Part shown: one piece after another, positions 7,657 through 14,477 of the stretch
Numbering within the stretch: the first letter of the stretch is position 1
How the letters are laid out: each line of letters begins with the position of its first letter
Assembly (NCBI GenBank): GCA_017935575.1
Contig: JAGBHI010000017.1
Span: forward strand, 1 to 36,529
Direction of reading: 5' to 3'
DNA from: Bacteroidales bacterium
GTDB taxonomy: Bacteria; Bacteroidota; Bacteroidia; Bacteroidales; G3-4614
Length of the DNA stretch: 36,529 bases
Program-made: the position numbers and the translations under genes
Notes under the pieces: model-generated
The model's input: only the letters and a program-made list of their open reading frames with translations
Database searches by the model: none
Told to the model about the DNA's origin: nothing

Positions 7657-8076
7657 ATGAGACTGAAATATAACAGATATATTATGCTTAGTTTGAGTAT
7701 GGTAGTCGTGTTAATCGCTTTTTATGGTTGCTCTGTAAAAAAGAGTCTGAAAAGTGTGAGTGATACGATATATATTACTCAAAATAGAGAGATTAAAAGA
7801 GTGATTAAAGATACTCTTAGAGATACGACAATAGTATTGGAATATATTCCCGATAGTGTGGGGGAGTGGAAAGTATCAAAAAAGACTGTAACAACGAGGG
7901 TTAAAAATCTTTCGGGTAAAGAAGAGAAGATTATGTCGGAAGAGATACAAAAACAGGAAACCAAAACATTATCTGAAACTAAAAACCGAGGTGATAATAA
8001 AAAGTGGATATGGCTTTTTGCAGGAGTTTTAATATATCTTGCTATTACTGTTATCTTATTGATAAGGTTCAGATAA
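7657..8076 (+). CDS. Candidate unimolecular spanin (lipoprotein signal plus C-terminal membrane segment)
   Basis: 139 residues. The N-terminus is a signal-like hydrophobic stretch (about 9-24) ending in FYGC, a degenerate lipobox with Cys25. The middle is a charged periplasmic region of about 85 residues that may be extended or beta-rich. The C-terminus has a second hydrophobic helix (about 117-137, KWIWLFAGVLIYLAITVILLI) and a basic end. An outer-membrane lipid anchor plus an inner-membrane helix in one short protein is the plan of u-spanins such as phage T1 gp11, which fuse the two membranes at lysis. It is the last gene of the phage cluster and starts 6 bp after the DUF5675 gene. The function is inferred from topology only. 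Confidence 0.55.
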   Translation: MRLKYNRYIMLSLSMVVVLIAFYGCSVKKSLKSVSDTIYITQNREIKRVIKDTLRDTTIVLEYIPDSVGEWKVSKKTVTTRVKNLSGKEEKIMSEEIQKQETKTLSETKNRGDNKKWIWLFAGVLIYLAITVILLIRFR

Positions 8077-8087
8077 ATATTGAAGAT

Positions 8088-8122
8088 AAGCAGAGGTACT
8101 TATGAAAAGTTATACTCTGCTT
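8088..8122. terminator. Bidirectional terminator between phage cluster and tonB operon
   Basis: AAGCAGAG (8088-8095) pairs with CTCTGCTT (8115-8122) around a 19-nt loop. T/A-rich tails on both sides suit termination of both converging transcripts. The last bases overlap the tonB stop codon at 8122-8124. Confidence 0.6.
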
Positions 8123-8865
8123 TATTTCTGTTTAAAGATGTAGGTAATTGACCCTTCCTGGTTGTTGTTGCCTTTTGTCGCTTCAAATTTTGCTTTTCGG
8201 GCACTCTCAACAGCGCGAGCTCTAAGGGTACCATTGTTATATACGGCGCCACTACTGCCAACAGGGTTTGGTATTGCGCTTATTACTTTGCCTGCAGGGT
8301 TTACAATTATTTTAATAACGAGAGTTCCTTCGTCGTTACTATTGTCATATTGAGGACGAGGCAGGGTTTCTCCTTTGGCAAGACCTCTTCCTCCGAGGTC
8401 AAACGAGCCATATCCTGCATTGCCACTCTCTGCTCCGGTTGTGGAATTTCCGTTTTCTGAGCCTTTGTTCTCTGTTGCTGAGCTATTTGATGAAGATAAA
8501 GCCCCAGACACAAGATTATTTATTCGCTCTTGTTCAAGACGCAACTGCTCCTCGCGTGCTTTACGTTCTTGCTCTGCGCGCTCAGCCTCTTCTCTTTTTT
8601 TGTTTTCCTCTTCGGTTGTTATTGAGGGTTCGTCGCTATCTTGTGTTATCTCCTCGGTAGATGATATAACCTTAGGTGGAATATATCCGCCTGCAACTTC
8701 TGTTACAGTTTCGTAAGCACCTCCATAGGCAACAATTATACCACCACCCTCATCACTCTCTGATGCGTGGAGCTTTGTAAAAAAGAGAATAGCAATAATG
8801 GCTCCGTGAAATATCACACTGCCTATTATTCCTATAATCTTGCTGTTGCCTTCGTTATTATTCAT
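8122..8865 (-). CDS. TonB-family energy transducer
   Basis: 247 residues. One N-terminal membrane anchor (about 9-29) follows a short cytoplasmic start. A long periplasmic region includes a Glu/Arg-rich coiled coil (about 85-117), then a Ser/Gly/Asn-rich linker. The C-terminal domain (about 170-247) begins near EGTLVIKIIVNPAGKVISA and ends GSITYIFKQK, the TonB C-terminal fold. The coiled coil in place of the usual Pro-rich rod makes it look partly like TolA. It follows exbD by 5 bp, so this is the third component of an ExbB-ExbD-TonB/TolA motor that uses the proton gradient to drive outer-membrane work. Confidence 0.8.
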   Translation of the reverse strand: MNNNEGNSKIIGIIGSVIFHGAIIAILFFTKLHASESDEGGGIIVAYGGAYETVTEVAGGYIPPKVISSTEEITQDSDEPSITTEEENKKREEAERAEQERKAREEQLRLEQERINNLVSGALSSSNSSATENKGSENGNSTTGAESGNAGYGSFDLGGRGLAKGETLPRPQYDNSNDEGTLVIKIIVNPAGKVISAIPNPVGSSGAVYNNGTLRARAVESARKAKFEATKGNNNQEGSITYIFKQK

Positions 8866-8870
8866 TATCC

Positions 8871-9284
8871 TTATTTTTTGACAGGGCGGGTTGCCAAAAC
8901 CATTTTAACTCCTTTTTCTGCTCCTGCTGCAAGTACGCGAACAACTTCGCCATATTCAATGCTTTCATCAGCATTTACCGAAACAAATACGTCTCCCTCT
9001 TCTGCCACAAGTTGCTCCAATAACGAACCTAACTCTTCTGCCGAAATCATTTTTGGAGAAGTATTGCCTTTTGAAAAGTAGAAGTTGTTATCACTGTCTA
9101 TGGTTACTCTGGCTGCAGGGGTATTTGATACCTGATTTTTGCTCTGAGGTAACATAACTTTTATGGCATTTGGAAACATTGCCGTAGAGGTAACCATAAA
9201 GAATATCAGCAACAGAAATATAACATCGGTCATTGATGCCATACTAAATGTTGCACTTATATTATGTCTGCGTTTAAAAGCCAT
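8871..9284 (-). CDS. exbD: ExbD/TolR family biopolymer transport protein
   Basis: 137 residues with a short cytoplasmic N-terminus, a single membrane helix (about 16-38, MASMTDVIFLLLIFFMVTS) containing the essential Asp of the family, and a periplasmic domain to the end. Length is usual for ExbD. It lies 9 bp after exbB and 5 bp before the tonB-like gene. It forms the rotor-like pair inside the ExbB pentamer and couples proton flow to TonB. TolR is the other possible name; the presence of a TonB-family partner favours ExbD. Confidence 0.88.
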   Translation of the reverse strand: MAFKRRHNISATFSMASMTDVIFLLLIFFMVTSTAMFPNAIKVMLPQSKNQVSNTPAARVTIDSDNNFYFSKGNTSPKMISAEELGSLLEQLVAEEGDVFVSVNADESIEYGEVVRVLAAGAEKGVKMVLATRPVKK

Positions 9285-9293
9285 ATTATCCTA

Positions 9294-9992
9294 CTATTTT
9301 TGTGCCGGTTCGTTCAATAGGTCCATAAACTCCATAGTTTTTGACTCCAAACTATGTACAACGCCATCTACTCTTGCTACAAGATAGTTATAAGCGAACA
9401 AAGCAATAATACCTACAACAAGACCTGCAACGGTTGTTACAAGTGCTTCATATATACCAGCCGAGAGTACTGTAATATCTGCACTTCCTCCGGCTTGAGC
9501 CATATTATAGAATGCTCTAACCATTCCCGAAACTGTTCCCAAAAAGCCTAACATTGGAGCTCCTGCAGCAGTTGTTGCCAACCATGGGAAGTTTTTCTCC
9601 AATTTTGCTATTTCAATATTTCCTGTATTTTCAATTGCCACAAGTACATCGTTCATGGGGCGTCCCAATCGAGAGATACCTTTCTCAATAAGTCGAGCAT
9701 AAGGAGTGTTTGTCTTTTTGCAAAGATTACGTGCCGAAACTATATCGCCATCGTGAATGTAATCTTTAATGCGTGACATAAATGTTGAATCCTCTTTTGC
9801 CGCTTTTCTTATGGCAACCCAACGTTCAATAAATACGTAAATTGCAACTATAGATAGTAACAAAAGTGGAATCATTATTATACCACCTTTCATTGTTAAA
9901 CTCAAAAGATCAAATTCTGCTACACTCTCTTCTGTAATTCCTTCAACAAGTGGCTCGTTTGCCAATTGCATCAATATTGTTAAAATATTCAT
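9294..9992 (-). CDS. exbB: ExbB/TolQ/MotA family proton channel
   Basis: 232 residues with three membrane helices: about 35-57 (GGIIMIPLLLLSIVAIYVFIERW), about 133-160 (the TTAAGAPMLGFLGTVSGMVRAF family signature) and about 175-205. The cytoplasmic loop between helices one and two is normal. It makes the ion-conducting pentamer of the ExbBD-TonB motor in the inner membrane. The 68-bp gap after pdxJ has no convincing promoter, so cotranscription with pdxJ is likely. Confidence 0.88.
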   Translation of the reverse strand: MNILTILMQLANEPLVEGITEESVAEFDLLSLTMKGGIIMIPLLLLSIVAIYVFIERWVAIRKAAKEDSTFMSRIKDYIHDGDIVSARNLCKKTNTPYARLIEKGISRLGRPMNDVLVAIENTGNIEIAKLEKNFPWLATTAAGAPMLGFLGTVSGMVRAFYNMAQAGGSADITVLSAGIYEALVTTVAGLVVGIIALFAYNYLVARVDGVVHSLESKTMEFMDLLNEPAQK

Positions 9993-10060
9993 AATCGTAT
10001 AATGTGATAATTATTTTCTATTAGACTTTATCTCTTTTGTATGGTTTAACAGTGTTGTTT

Positions 10061-10780
10061 TTATGCAGGAGTTATCAAGGATTTATATCTCTTTATAGTC
10101 TCTTCCAATCCAAGATATAGAGCATCGCAAATAAGAGCATGGCCAATTGACACCTCTTTTAACCAAGGAATGTTCTCGGCAAAGAATGCTAAATTTTCAA
10201 GACTCAAATCGTGCCCTGCATTTAACCCTAACCCCAATGAGCGAGCCTTTTGTGCTGCCACAATAAATGGGGCAATAGCCTCTTCGCGATTTTTCTCATA
10301 ATTTGCCGCATATGGTTCGGTATATAGCTCAACTCTATCGGTATCACATTTGGCAGCCCACTCAATCATCTCTTCGTCTGCATCAACAAATATTGAAGTT
10401 CTTATGCCTGCATTCTTGAATTTGGCAACAACTTCTGATAAAAATTCAAAATTATCGCGAGTATTCCACCCTGCATTTGAAGTTATGGCATCGGGTGCGT
10501 CAGGAACAAGCGTAACTTGCGTGGGACGTATTTGTAAAACTTTTTCAATAAATTTGGGCGAAGGATTACCTTCAATATTGAATTCTGTTTTTAATGCGGG
10601 AGCGAGAACGTCCAAATCGGCATATTTTATATGGCGTTCGTCGGGTCTGGGGTGAACGGTTATGCCGTCGGCACCGAAACTCTCGCAGTCAATAGCAGTT
10701 TGTAATATATTGGGACGGTTGCCTCCTCTTGCATTTCTGATGCTGGCAACTTTGTTTATATTTACACTAAGTTTAATCAT
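10061..10780 (-). CDS. pdxJ: Pyridoxine 5'-phosphate synthase
   Basis: 239 residues, the usual PdxJ length. It condenses 1-deoxy-D-xylulose 5-phosphate with 3-amino-2-oxopropyl phosphate in the last step of vitamin B6 synthesis. Recognisable marks are the start [18 protein letters not shown], the active-site stretch [12 protein letters not shown] (about 40-51), TLVPDAPD (about 91-98), and [12 protein letters not shown] (about 190-201). It is first in the operon with exbB-exbD-tonB and divergent from nadK. Both would be transcribed from the palindromic region at 10855-10870 or nearby. The pairing with an energy-transduction operon is common in Bacteroidales. Confidence 0.95.
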   Translation of the reverse strand: MIKLSVNINKVASIRNARGGNRPNILQTAIDCESFGADGITVHPRPDERHIKYADLDVLAPALKTEFNIEGNPSPKFIEKVLQIRPTQVTLVPDAPDAITSNAGWNTRDNFEFLSEVVAKFKNAGIRTSIFVDADEEMIEWAAKCDTDRVELYTEPYAANYEKNREEAIAPFIVAAQKARSLGLGLNAGHDLSLENLAFFAENIPWLKEVSIGHALICDALYLGLEETIKRYKSLITPA

Positions 10781-10854
10781 TATATAAAAGCATTATTTAT
10801 TCCGAAAAGCAAATAAAATAGAGGCTGTTAAAAGCAACTTCTAAAATATTTATT

Positions 10855-10870
10855 TAACTTTGCAAAGTTA
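10855..10870. promoter_or_regulatory. 16-bp palindrome giving back-to-back -7 boxes (nadK / pdxJ)
   Basis: TAACTTTGCAAAGTTA is a perfect palindrome. Each half is TAnnTTTG, the Bacteroidota -7 consensus, so one site reads as a -7 box on both strands. On the plus strand it precedes the nadK ATG by 25 bp; on the minus strand it lies about 75 bp before pdxJ. The -33 boxes at the expected distances are weak on both sides, so real promoter use is likely for nadK and only possible for pdxJ. Confidence 0.55.
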
Positions 10871-10895
10871 CTATTTTTTATTGAGTTATAAAAGA

Positions 10896-11765
10896 ATGAA
10901 AATAGCCCTTTACGGAAACAGTTATCAAAAGGCAAAGAGCGAGCATGTCCTGTTGCTTTTTGAGGCTTTGCGCAAATATGATATTGAACTTTTCATAGAA
11001 AAAAAATATTTTGAGTTTTTATCAGAGCAGAAGGTTTATATCCCTTCTGCACAAACTTTTGATGTTTTAGAGTATAACGTTGATGTGGTTTTAAGTGTTG
11101 GCGGTGATGGGACATTTTTACGTACTGCCGAGCAAACAGCAGGGCTAAACATACCTATACTCGGTATAAATGCAGGGCGTTTGGGTTTCCTTGCCGATGT
11201 CTCAAAAACTGAGATTGAAACAGCCGTAGAGGAACTTATGAACGGAAACTACAATATTGATGAGCGTACAATGTTGCAGATTGAGGTTGATGGATTACCC
11301 TCAGATTGCACACCATATGCACTTAACGAGGTAGCAGTTTTAAAACAAGATTCGTCGTCAATGATAACCATAAATGCGACGCTCGGAAATGACTTTTTAA
11401 ATAGTTATCAGGCCGACGGACTGATTGTTGCAACGCCAACAGGTTCAACAGGTTACTCTTTGAGCGTAGGCGGTCCGATACTTATGCCTGAAAGTGCCGA
11501 TTTTGTTATATCGCCTGTTGCGCCACATACACTAAATGTTCGTCCTTTGGTTATCCCCGATAATCAAGAGATTAAACTCCTTGTAGATAGCCGTACAGGT
11601 AATTACCTTGTTGCTTTGGACGGACGCTCATATATAATGCCATGCGATAAGGAGATAAAATTGAGTAAAGCTCCATTTAAAACCTTGGTTGTTAAAAGAA
11701 CAAATCACACCTTTCCGGTAACCCTTCGCAACAAACTCATGTGGGGTGTCGATAATCGGAATTAG
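10896..11765 (+). CDS. nadK: NAD kinase
   Basis: The ATG at 10896 gives 289 residues starting MKIALYGNSYQ, the usual start of the family; in-frame sequence further upstream overlaps the promoter. It phosphorylates NAD to NADP with ATP or polyphosphate. The GGDGTFLR motif (about 69-76), the NAGRLGFLADV stretch (about 89-99), and ATPTGSTGYSLSVGGP (about 184-199) are all present and normal. The C-terminal part contains the usual VAPHTLNVRPLVIPD. It is divergent from pdxJ, an arrangement seen widely in Bacteroidales. Confidence 0.95.
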   Translation: MKIALYGNSYQKAKSEHVLLLFEALRKYDIELFIEKKYFEFLSEQKVYIPSAQTFDVLEYNVDVVLSVGGDGTFLRTAEQTAGLNIPILGINAGRLGFLADVSKTEIETAVEELMNGNYNIDERTMLQIEVDGLPSDCTPYALNEVAVLKQDSSSMITINATLGNDFLNSYQADGLIVATPTGSTGYSLSVGGPILMPESADFVISPVAPHTLNVRPLVIPDNQEIKLLVDSRTGNYLVALDGRSYIMPCDKEIKLSKAPFKTLVVKRTNHTFPVTLRNKLMWGVDNRN

Positions 11766-11796
11766 TATATAAATTTAGGGTAAATATCATAATAAT

Positions 11797-12501
11797 TTGA
11801 TAGAAACAAGAGAGTTTTATGACAATGAATTTGGCGTTGTAAAAGTTAAATACAATGTTCGGGCTCGTCGTATAATATTTAGGGTGAAAGATGGTTGCTT
11901 GAATATTACAATTCCGCCTCTCTCAACCCTTGATTTTGTTAAAGAGAGATTGGCTGAAAATAGAGAACGGATACGTAAACTGTTTAACAGAAATCCTATA
12001 AACACACTAAGTGTAGGCACTACAATTGATACTTGTTGTTTTAAAATAGCAATCCATTCACATTCAAGAGATAAACTCCTCTTCGCTTTTAAAGATAGTC
12101 AATTGAATATATTTGTTCCGTCTGCTATTAAAATTGAAGAAGCGGAGTTCCAGAAGTTTTTGAAGTCTAAAATATTGCATCTTTCAAAACGAATTGTTTT
12201 GCCATTCTTTAAGAAAAGGATAGATGAGTTGGCAGTGATAAATGGGTTGAAGTATAATAAACTTTCAGTATCAACAGGCAGGAGCAGGTTAGGTGTTTGC
12301 AATGTAAAGAAAGAGATAAAACTCTCGGTATATCTTATGTTTTATCCTCAACATTTGATTGATTATGTAATTATGCATGAGTTGGCTCATTTAACAGAGA
12401 TGAATCATAGTCCTCGCTTTCACTCTTTGTGTAATGCCTATTGCGGAGGAAGAGAACGAGAACTTGAACGAGAACTCAAAAAGTTTATATTTCCGCTTTA
12501 G
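11797..12501 (+). CDS. YgjP-like metal-dependent hydrolase (M48-like)
   Basis: 234 residues from a TTG start: in the frame between the last stop (11776-11778) and the conserved region there is no ATG, and TTG at 11797 is the only usual start codon. The family marker is a zinc site near the C-terminus, MHELAHLTEMNHSPRFH (about 189-205), with HExxH-type ligands and the downstream NHxxxFH. The N-terminal half with KVKYNVRARRIIFRVKDG is typical of the YgjP domain (DUF45). Biological role is poorly known. It begins 31 bp after nadK and is probably cotranscribed with it. Confidence 0.8.
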   Translation: MIETREFYDNEFGVVKVKYNVRARRIIFRVKDGCLNITIPPLSTLDFVKERLAENRERIRKLFNRNPINTLSVGTTIDTCCFKIAIHSHSRDKLLFAFKDSQLNIFVPSAIKIEEAEFQKFLKSKILHLSKRIVLPFFKKRIDELAVINGLKYNKLSVSTGRSRLGVCNVKKEIKLSVYLMFYPQHLIDYVIMHELAHLTEMNHSPRFHSLCNAYCGGRERELERELKKFIFPL

Positions 12502-12544
12502 TGTATAAAAAATAGCCAAAGAAGGTATAAAAAACTAATATAAT

Positions 12545-12575
12545 TTTGTAGTTAAGAGATAATTATATATCTTTG
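12545..12575 (+). promoter_or_regulatory. Promoter of the rimP-nusA-infB operon
   Basis: TTTG at 12545-12548 and TATCTTTG at 12568-12575 are 19 bp apart, an exact match to the Bacteroidota sigma-ABfr pattern. Transcription should start near 12580-12585, just before the hairpin at 12593. Confidence 0.75.
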
Positions 12576-12592
12576 TTGCATAAATAAAGGTG

Positions 12593-12621
12593 GAGGGGGC
12601 AAGCAAGCCCCCTCGCTTTTT
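12593..12621 (+). terminator. Leader hairpin with T-tract (possible attenuator of rimP-nusA-infB)
   Basis: GAGGGGGC (12593-12600) pairs perfectly with GCCCCCTC (12607-12614) over a 6-nt loop and is followed by GCTTTTTAT. It has the form of an intrinsic terminator but lies between the promoter at 12545-12575 and the rimP ATG at 12647. The genes downstream encode NusA, which acts on hairpin-dependent pausing and termination, so autoregulation is a reasonable inference. It could instead stop read-through from upstream or protect the 5' end of the mRNA. Confidence 0.65.
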
Positions 12622-12646
12622 ATCCAATACTTAACAATTTTATAAT

Positions 12647-13111
12647 ATGATAGAGGTAAAAGATATTGAAAATAAGGTGATTGAGTTGCTTGGTGATGGC
12701 TCAACATTTTTAGTTTCGGCAACTGTGGCCCCAGATAATACCATTGTTGTAACAATTGATGATGATGACCGTGTTGATATTGAATTGTGTGAAAAATTAC
12801 ATCGCGATTTGGAGGCTCAATTTGACAGAGATATAGAGGACTACTCTCTTGAAGTGGGTTCGGCAGGGTTGACTTCGCCTTTGGTTATGCCTCGTCAATA
12901 TAAAAAGAGTATAGGTGGAGAGGTTGAAGTTTTGACCAAAGATGGTAAGAAATTTTATGCAACACTCTCATCTGTCAGCGAGGAGGGATTTACTGTTTTG
13001 GTTAAGAAAAAGGTAAAGCCCGAAGGTGCTAAACGCAAAATTGAGGTAGAAGAGGAAGAGAATTATCTCTACACTCAAGTTAAGTATGTAAAAAACGTTA
13101 TTACATTTTAG
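12647..13111 (+). CDS. rimP: Ribosome maturation factor RimP
   Basis: 154 residues, usual length. The N-terminal domain (about 1-80) includes VDIELCEKLHRDLEAQFDRD and the conserved YSLEVGSAGLTSPL; the C-terminal SH3-like domain follows (about 85-154). It helps assemble the 30S subunit. It lies before nusA and infB, the nearly universal bacterial arrangement, with a 53-bp gap to nusA. Confidence 0.92.
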   Translation: MIEVKDIENKVIELLGDGSTFLVSATVAPDNTIVVTIDDDDRVDIELCEKLHRDLEAQFDRDIEDYSLEVGSAGLTSPLVMPRQYKKSIGGEVEVLTKDGKKFYATLSSVSEEGFTVLVKKKVKPEGAKRKIEVEEEENYLYTQVKYVKNVITF

Positions 13112-13164
13112 AAATTGAACTTCTAAATAAAATCAGAAAATAATAATTAAAAATATAAAATAAA

Positions 13165-14421
13165 ATGGCAAAGAAAGAGATTGTAAACACAATGATTGAG
13201 ACGTTCTCAGAGTTTAAACTTTTGAAGAACATTGACAGAACAACACTTGTTAGTGTGTTGGAAGAGTCGTTCCGTAACGTACTTGCAAAAATGTACGGTA
13301 CTGACGAGAACCTTGATGTTATCGTAAACCCTGATAAGGGCGATTGCGAAATATGGCGTAACCGTGAGGTAGTTGCTGATGGAAAGATAACTGATGCTAA
13401 TCTTCAAATATCTCTTTCTGAAGCTAAAAAAATTGACGAATCATACGAAGTTGGCGAGGAGGTTGCAGAAGAGGTTCTCTTCTCAGATTTTGACCGTCGT
13501 ACTATCTTGAACCTTCGTCAAACACTTGCTTCAAAAATTCTTGAACTTCAAAAAGATGCTATTTACAATATCTATAAAGATAAAGTTGGAGAGATAGTTT
13601 CGGGTGAGGTTTATCAAATCTGGAAAAAAGAGATTTTGTTGATTGATGATGAGGGTAACGAGTTGATATTACCTCGCGAAGAGCAAATCTCAAATGAGTT
13701 CTTCCACAAAGGAGATACTGTTCGTGCCGTTGTTGCACGAGTTGATAATATCAATAATACTCCCAAAATCATTGTTTCGCGTACATCAGAGTTGTTCTTG
13801 AAACGCTTGTTTGAACTTGAAGTTCCTGAAATTCACGATGGGCTTATTACTATTCATCGTGTAGCTCGTATCCCGGGATTTAGAGCAAAAATAGCAGTTG
13901 AATCGTACGACGAGCGCATCGATCCTGTAGGAGCATGTGTAGGAGTTAAAGGTTCTCGTATTCACGGAATTGTTCGTGAGTTGTGCAACGAGAATATTGA
14001 TGTAATCAACTATACAAAAAATATAGTATTGTTTATCCAACGTGCGTTAAGTCCTGCAAAGGTGGCAACATCGGCAATTCGTGTTGATGAGGAGAGTATG
14101 AGAGCAGAGGTTTTGTTGCGTCCCGAAGAGATGGCATTGGCTATTGGTAAAGATGGATATAACATTCGCCTTGCAATGAAACTTACAGGATATGAGATTG
14201 AGGTATTCCGTGATACTGCAGATGCAGGAGAAGAGGATATCTACTTAGATGAGTTTAACGACGAAATAGAGGATTGGGTTATTGAAGAGTTGAAAGGTAT
14301 CGGTTGCAATACAGCTAAAGATGTATTGGCTATATCTAATGAAGAGCTACTTGAAAAAACAGAGCTTGAAGAGGGAACAATTGAGGATATTAAAGCTGTT
14401 CTCGCTGCAGAGTTTGAATAA
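13165..14421 (+). CDS. nusA: Transcription termination/antitermination factor NusA
   Basis: 418 residues. Domain order is an N-terminal RNA-polymerase-binding domain (about 1-130), S1 (about 135-200), KH1 (about 230-290, RIPGFRAKIAVESYDERIDP then GACVGVKGSRI) and KH2 (about 305-365, LRPEEMALAIGKDGYNIRLA). A short helix-hairpin-helix-like tail (about 370-418) is present, as in other Bacteroidota, and the two acidic repeats of the E. coli protein are absent. It binds RNA polymerase and nascent RNA to control pausing and termination. It is the second gene of the operon. Confidence 0.95.
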   Translation: MAKKEIVNTMIETFSEFKLLKNIDRTTLVSVLEESFRNVLAKMYGTDENLDVIVNPDKGDCEIWRNREVVADGKITDANLQISLSEAKKIDESYEVGEEVAEEVLFSDFDRRTILNLRQTLASKILELQKDAIYNIYKDKVGEIVSGEVYQIWKKEILLIDDEGNELILPREEQISNEFFHKGDTVRAVVARVDNINNTPKIIVSRTSELFLKRLFELEVPEIHDGLITIHRVARIPGFRAKIAVESYDERIDPVGACVGVKGSRIHGIVRELCNENIDVINYTKNIVLFIQRALSPAKVATSAIRVDEESMRAEVLLRPEEMALAIGKDGYNIRLAMKLTGYEIEVFRDTADAGEEDIYLDEFNDEIEDWVIEELKGIGCNTAKDVLAISNEELLEKTELEEGTIEDIKAVLAAEFE

Positions 14422-14477
14422 TCTTTTCATTCTCAAAAAAGTTTAAATAATTAACCCATTCATAAAAGGAGATTTAT

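Noticed and set aside
158-8076. Complete integrated prophage at the window start
   Set aside because: No integrase, repressor, replication, terminase or portal gene lies in the cluster, and no flanking attachment repeat was seen; it can only be a part of a larger system or a remnant.
8122-9992. tonB-exbD-exbB as part of the phage cluster
   Set aside because: They are on the opposite strand, separated by a bidirectional terminator, lack the shared motif and belong to a normal Bacteroidales neighbourhood with pdxJ.
10859-10870. TTTGCA in the nadK/pdxJ region as a fourth phage-type motif
   Set aside because: The rest of the downstream box differs and no matching upstream box exists at the 26-bp spacing.
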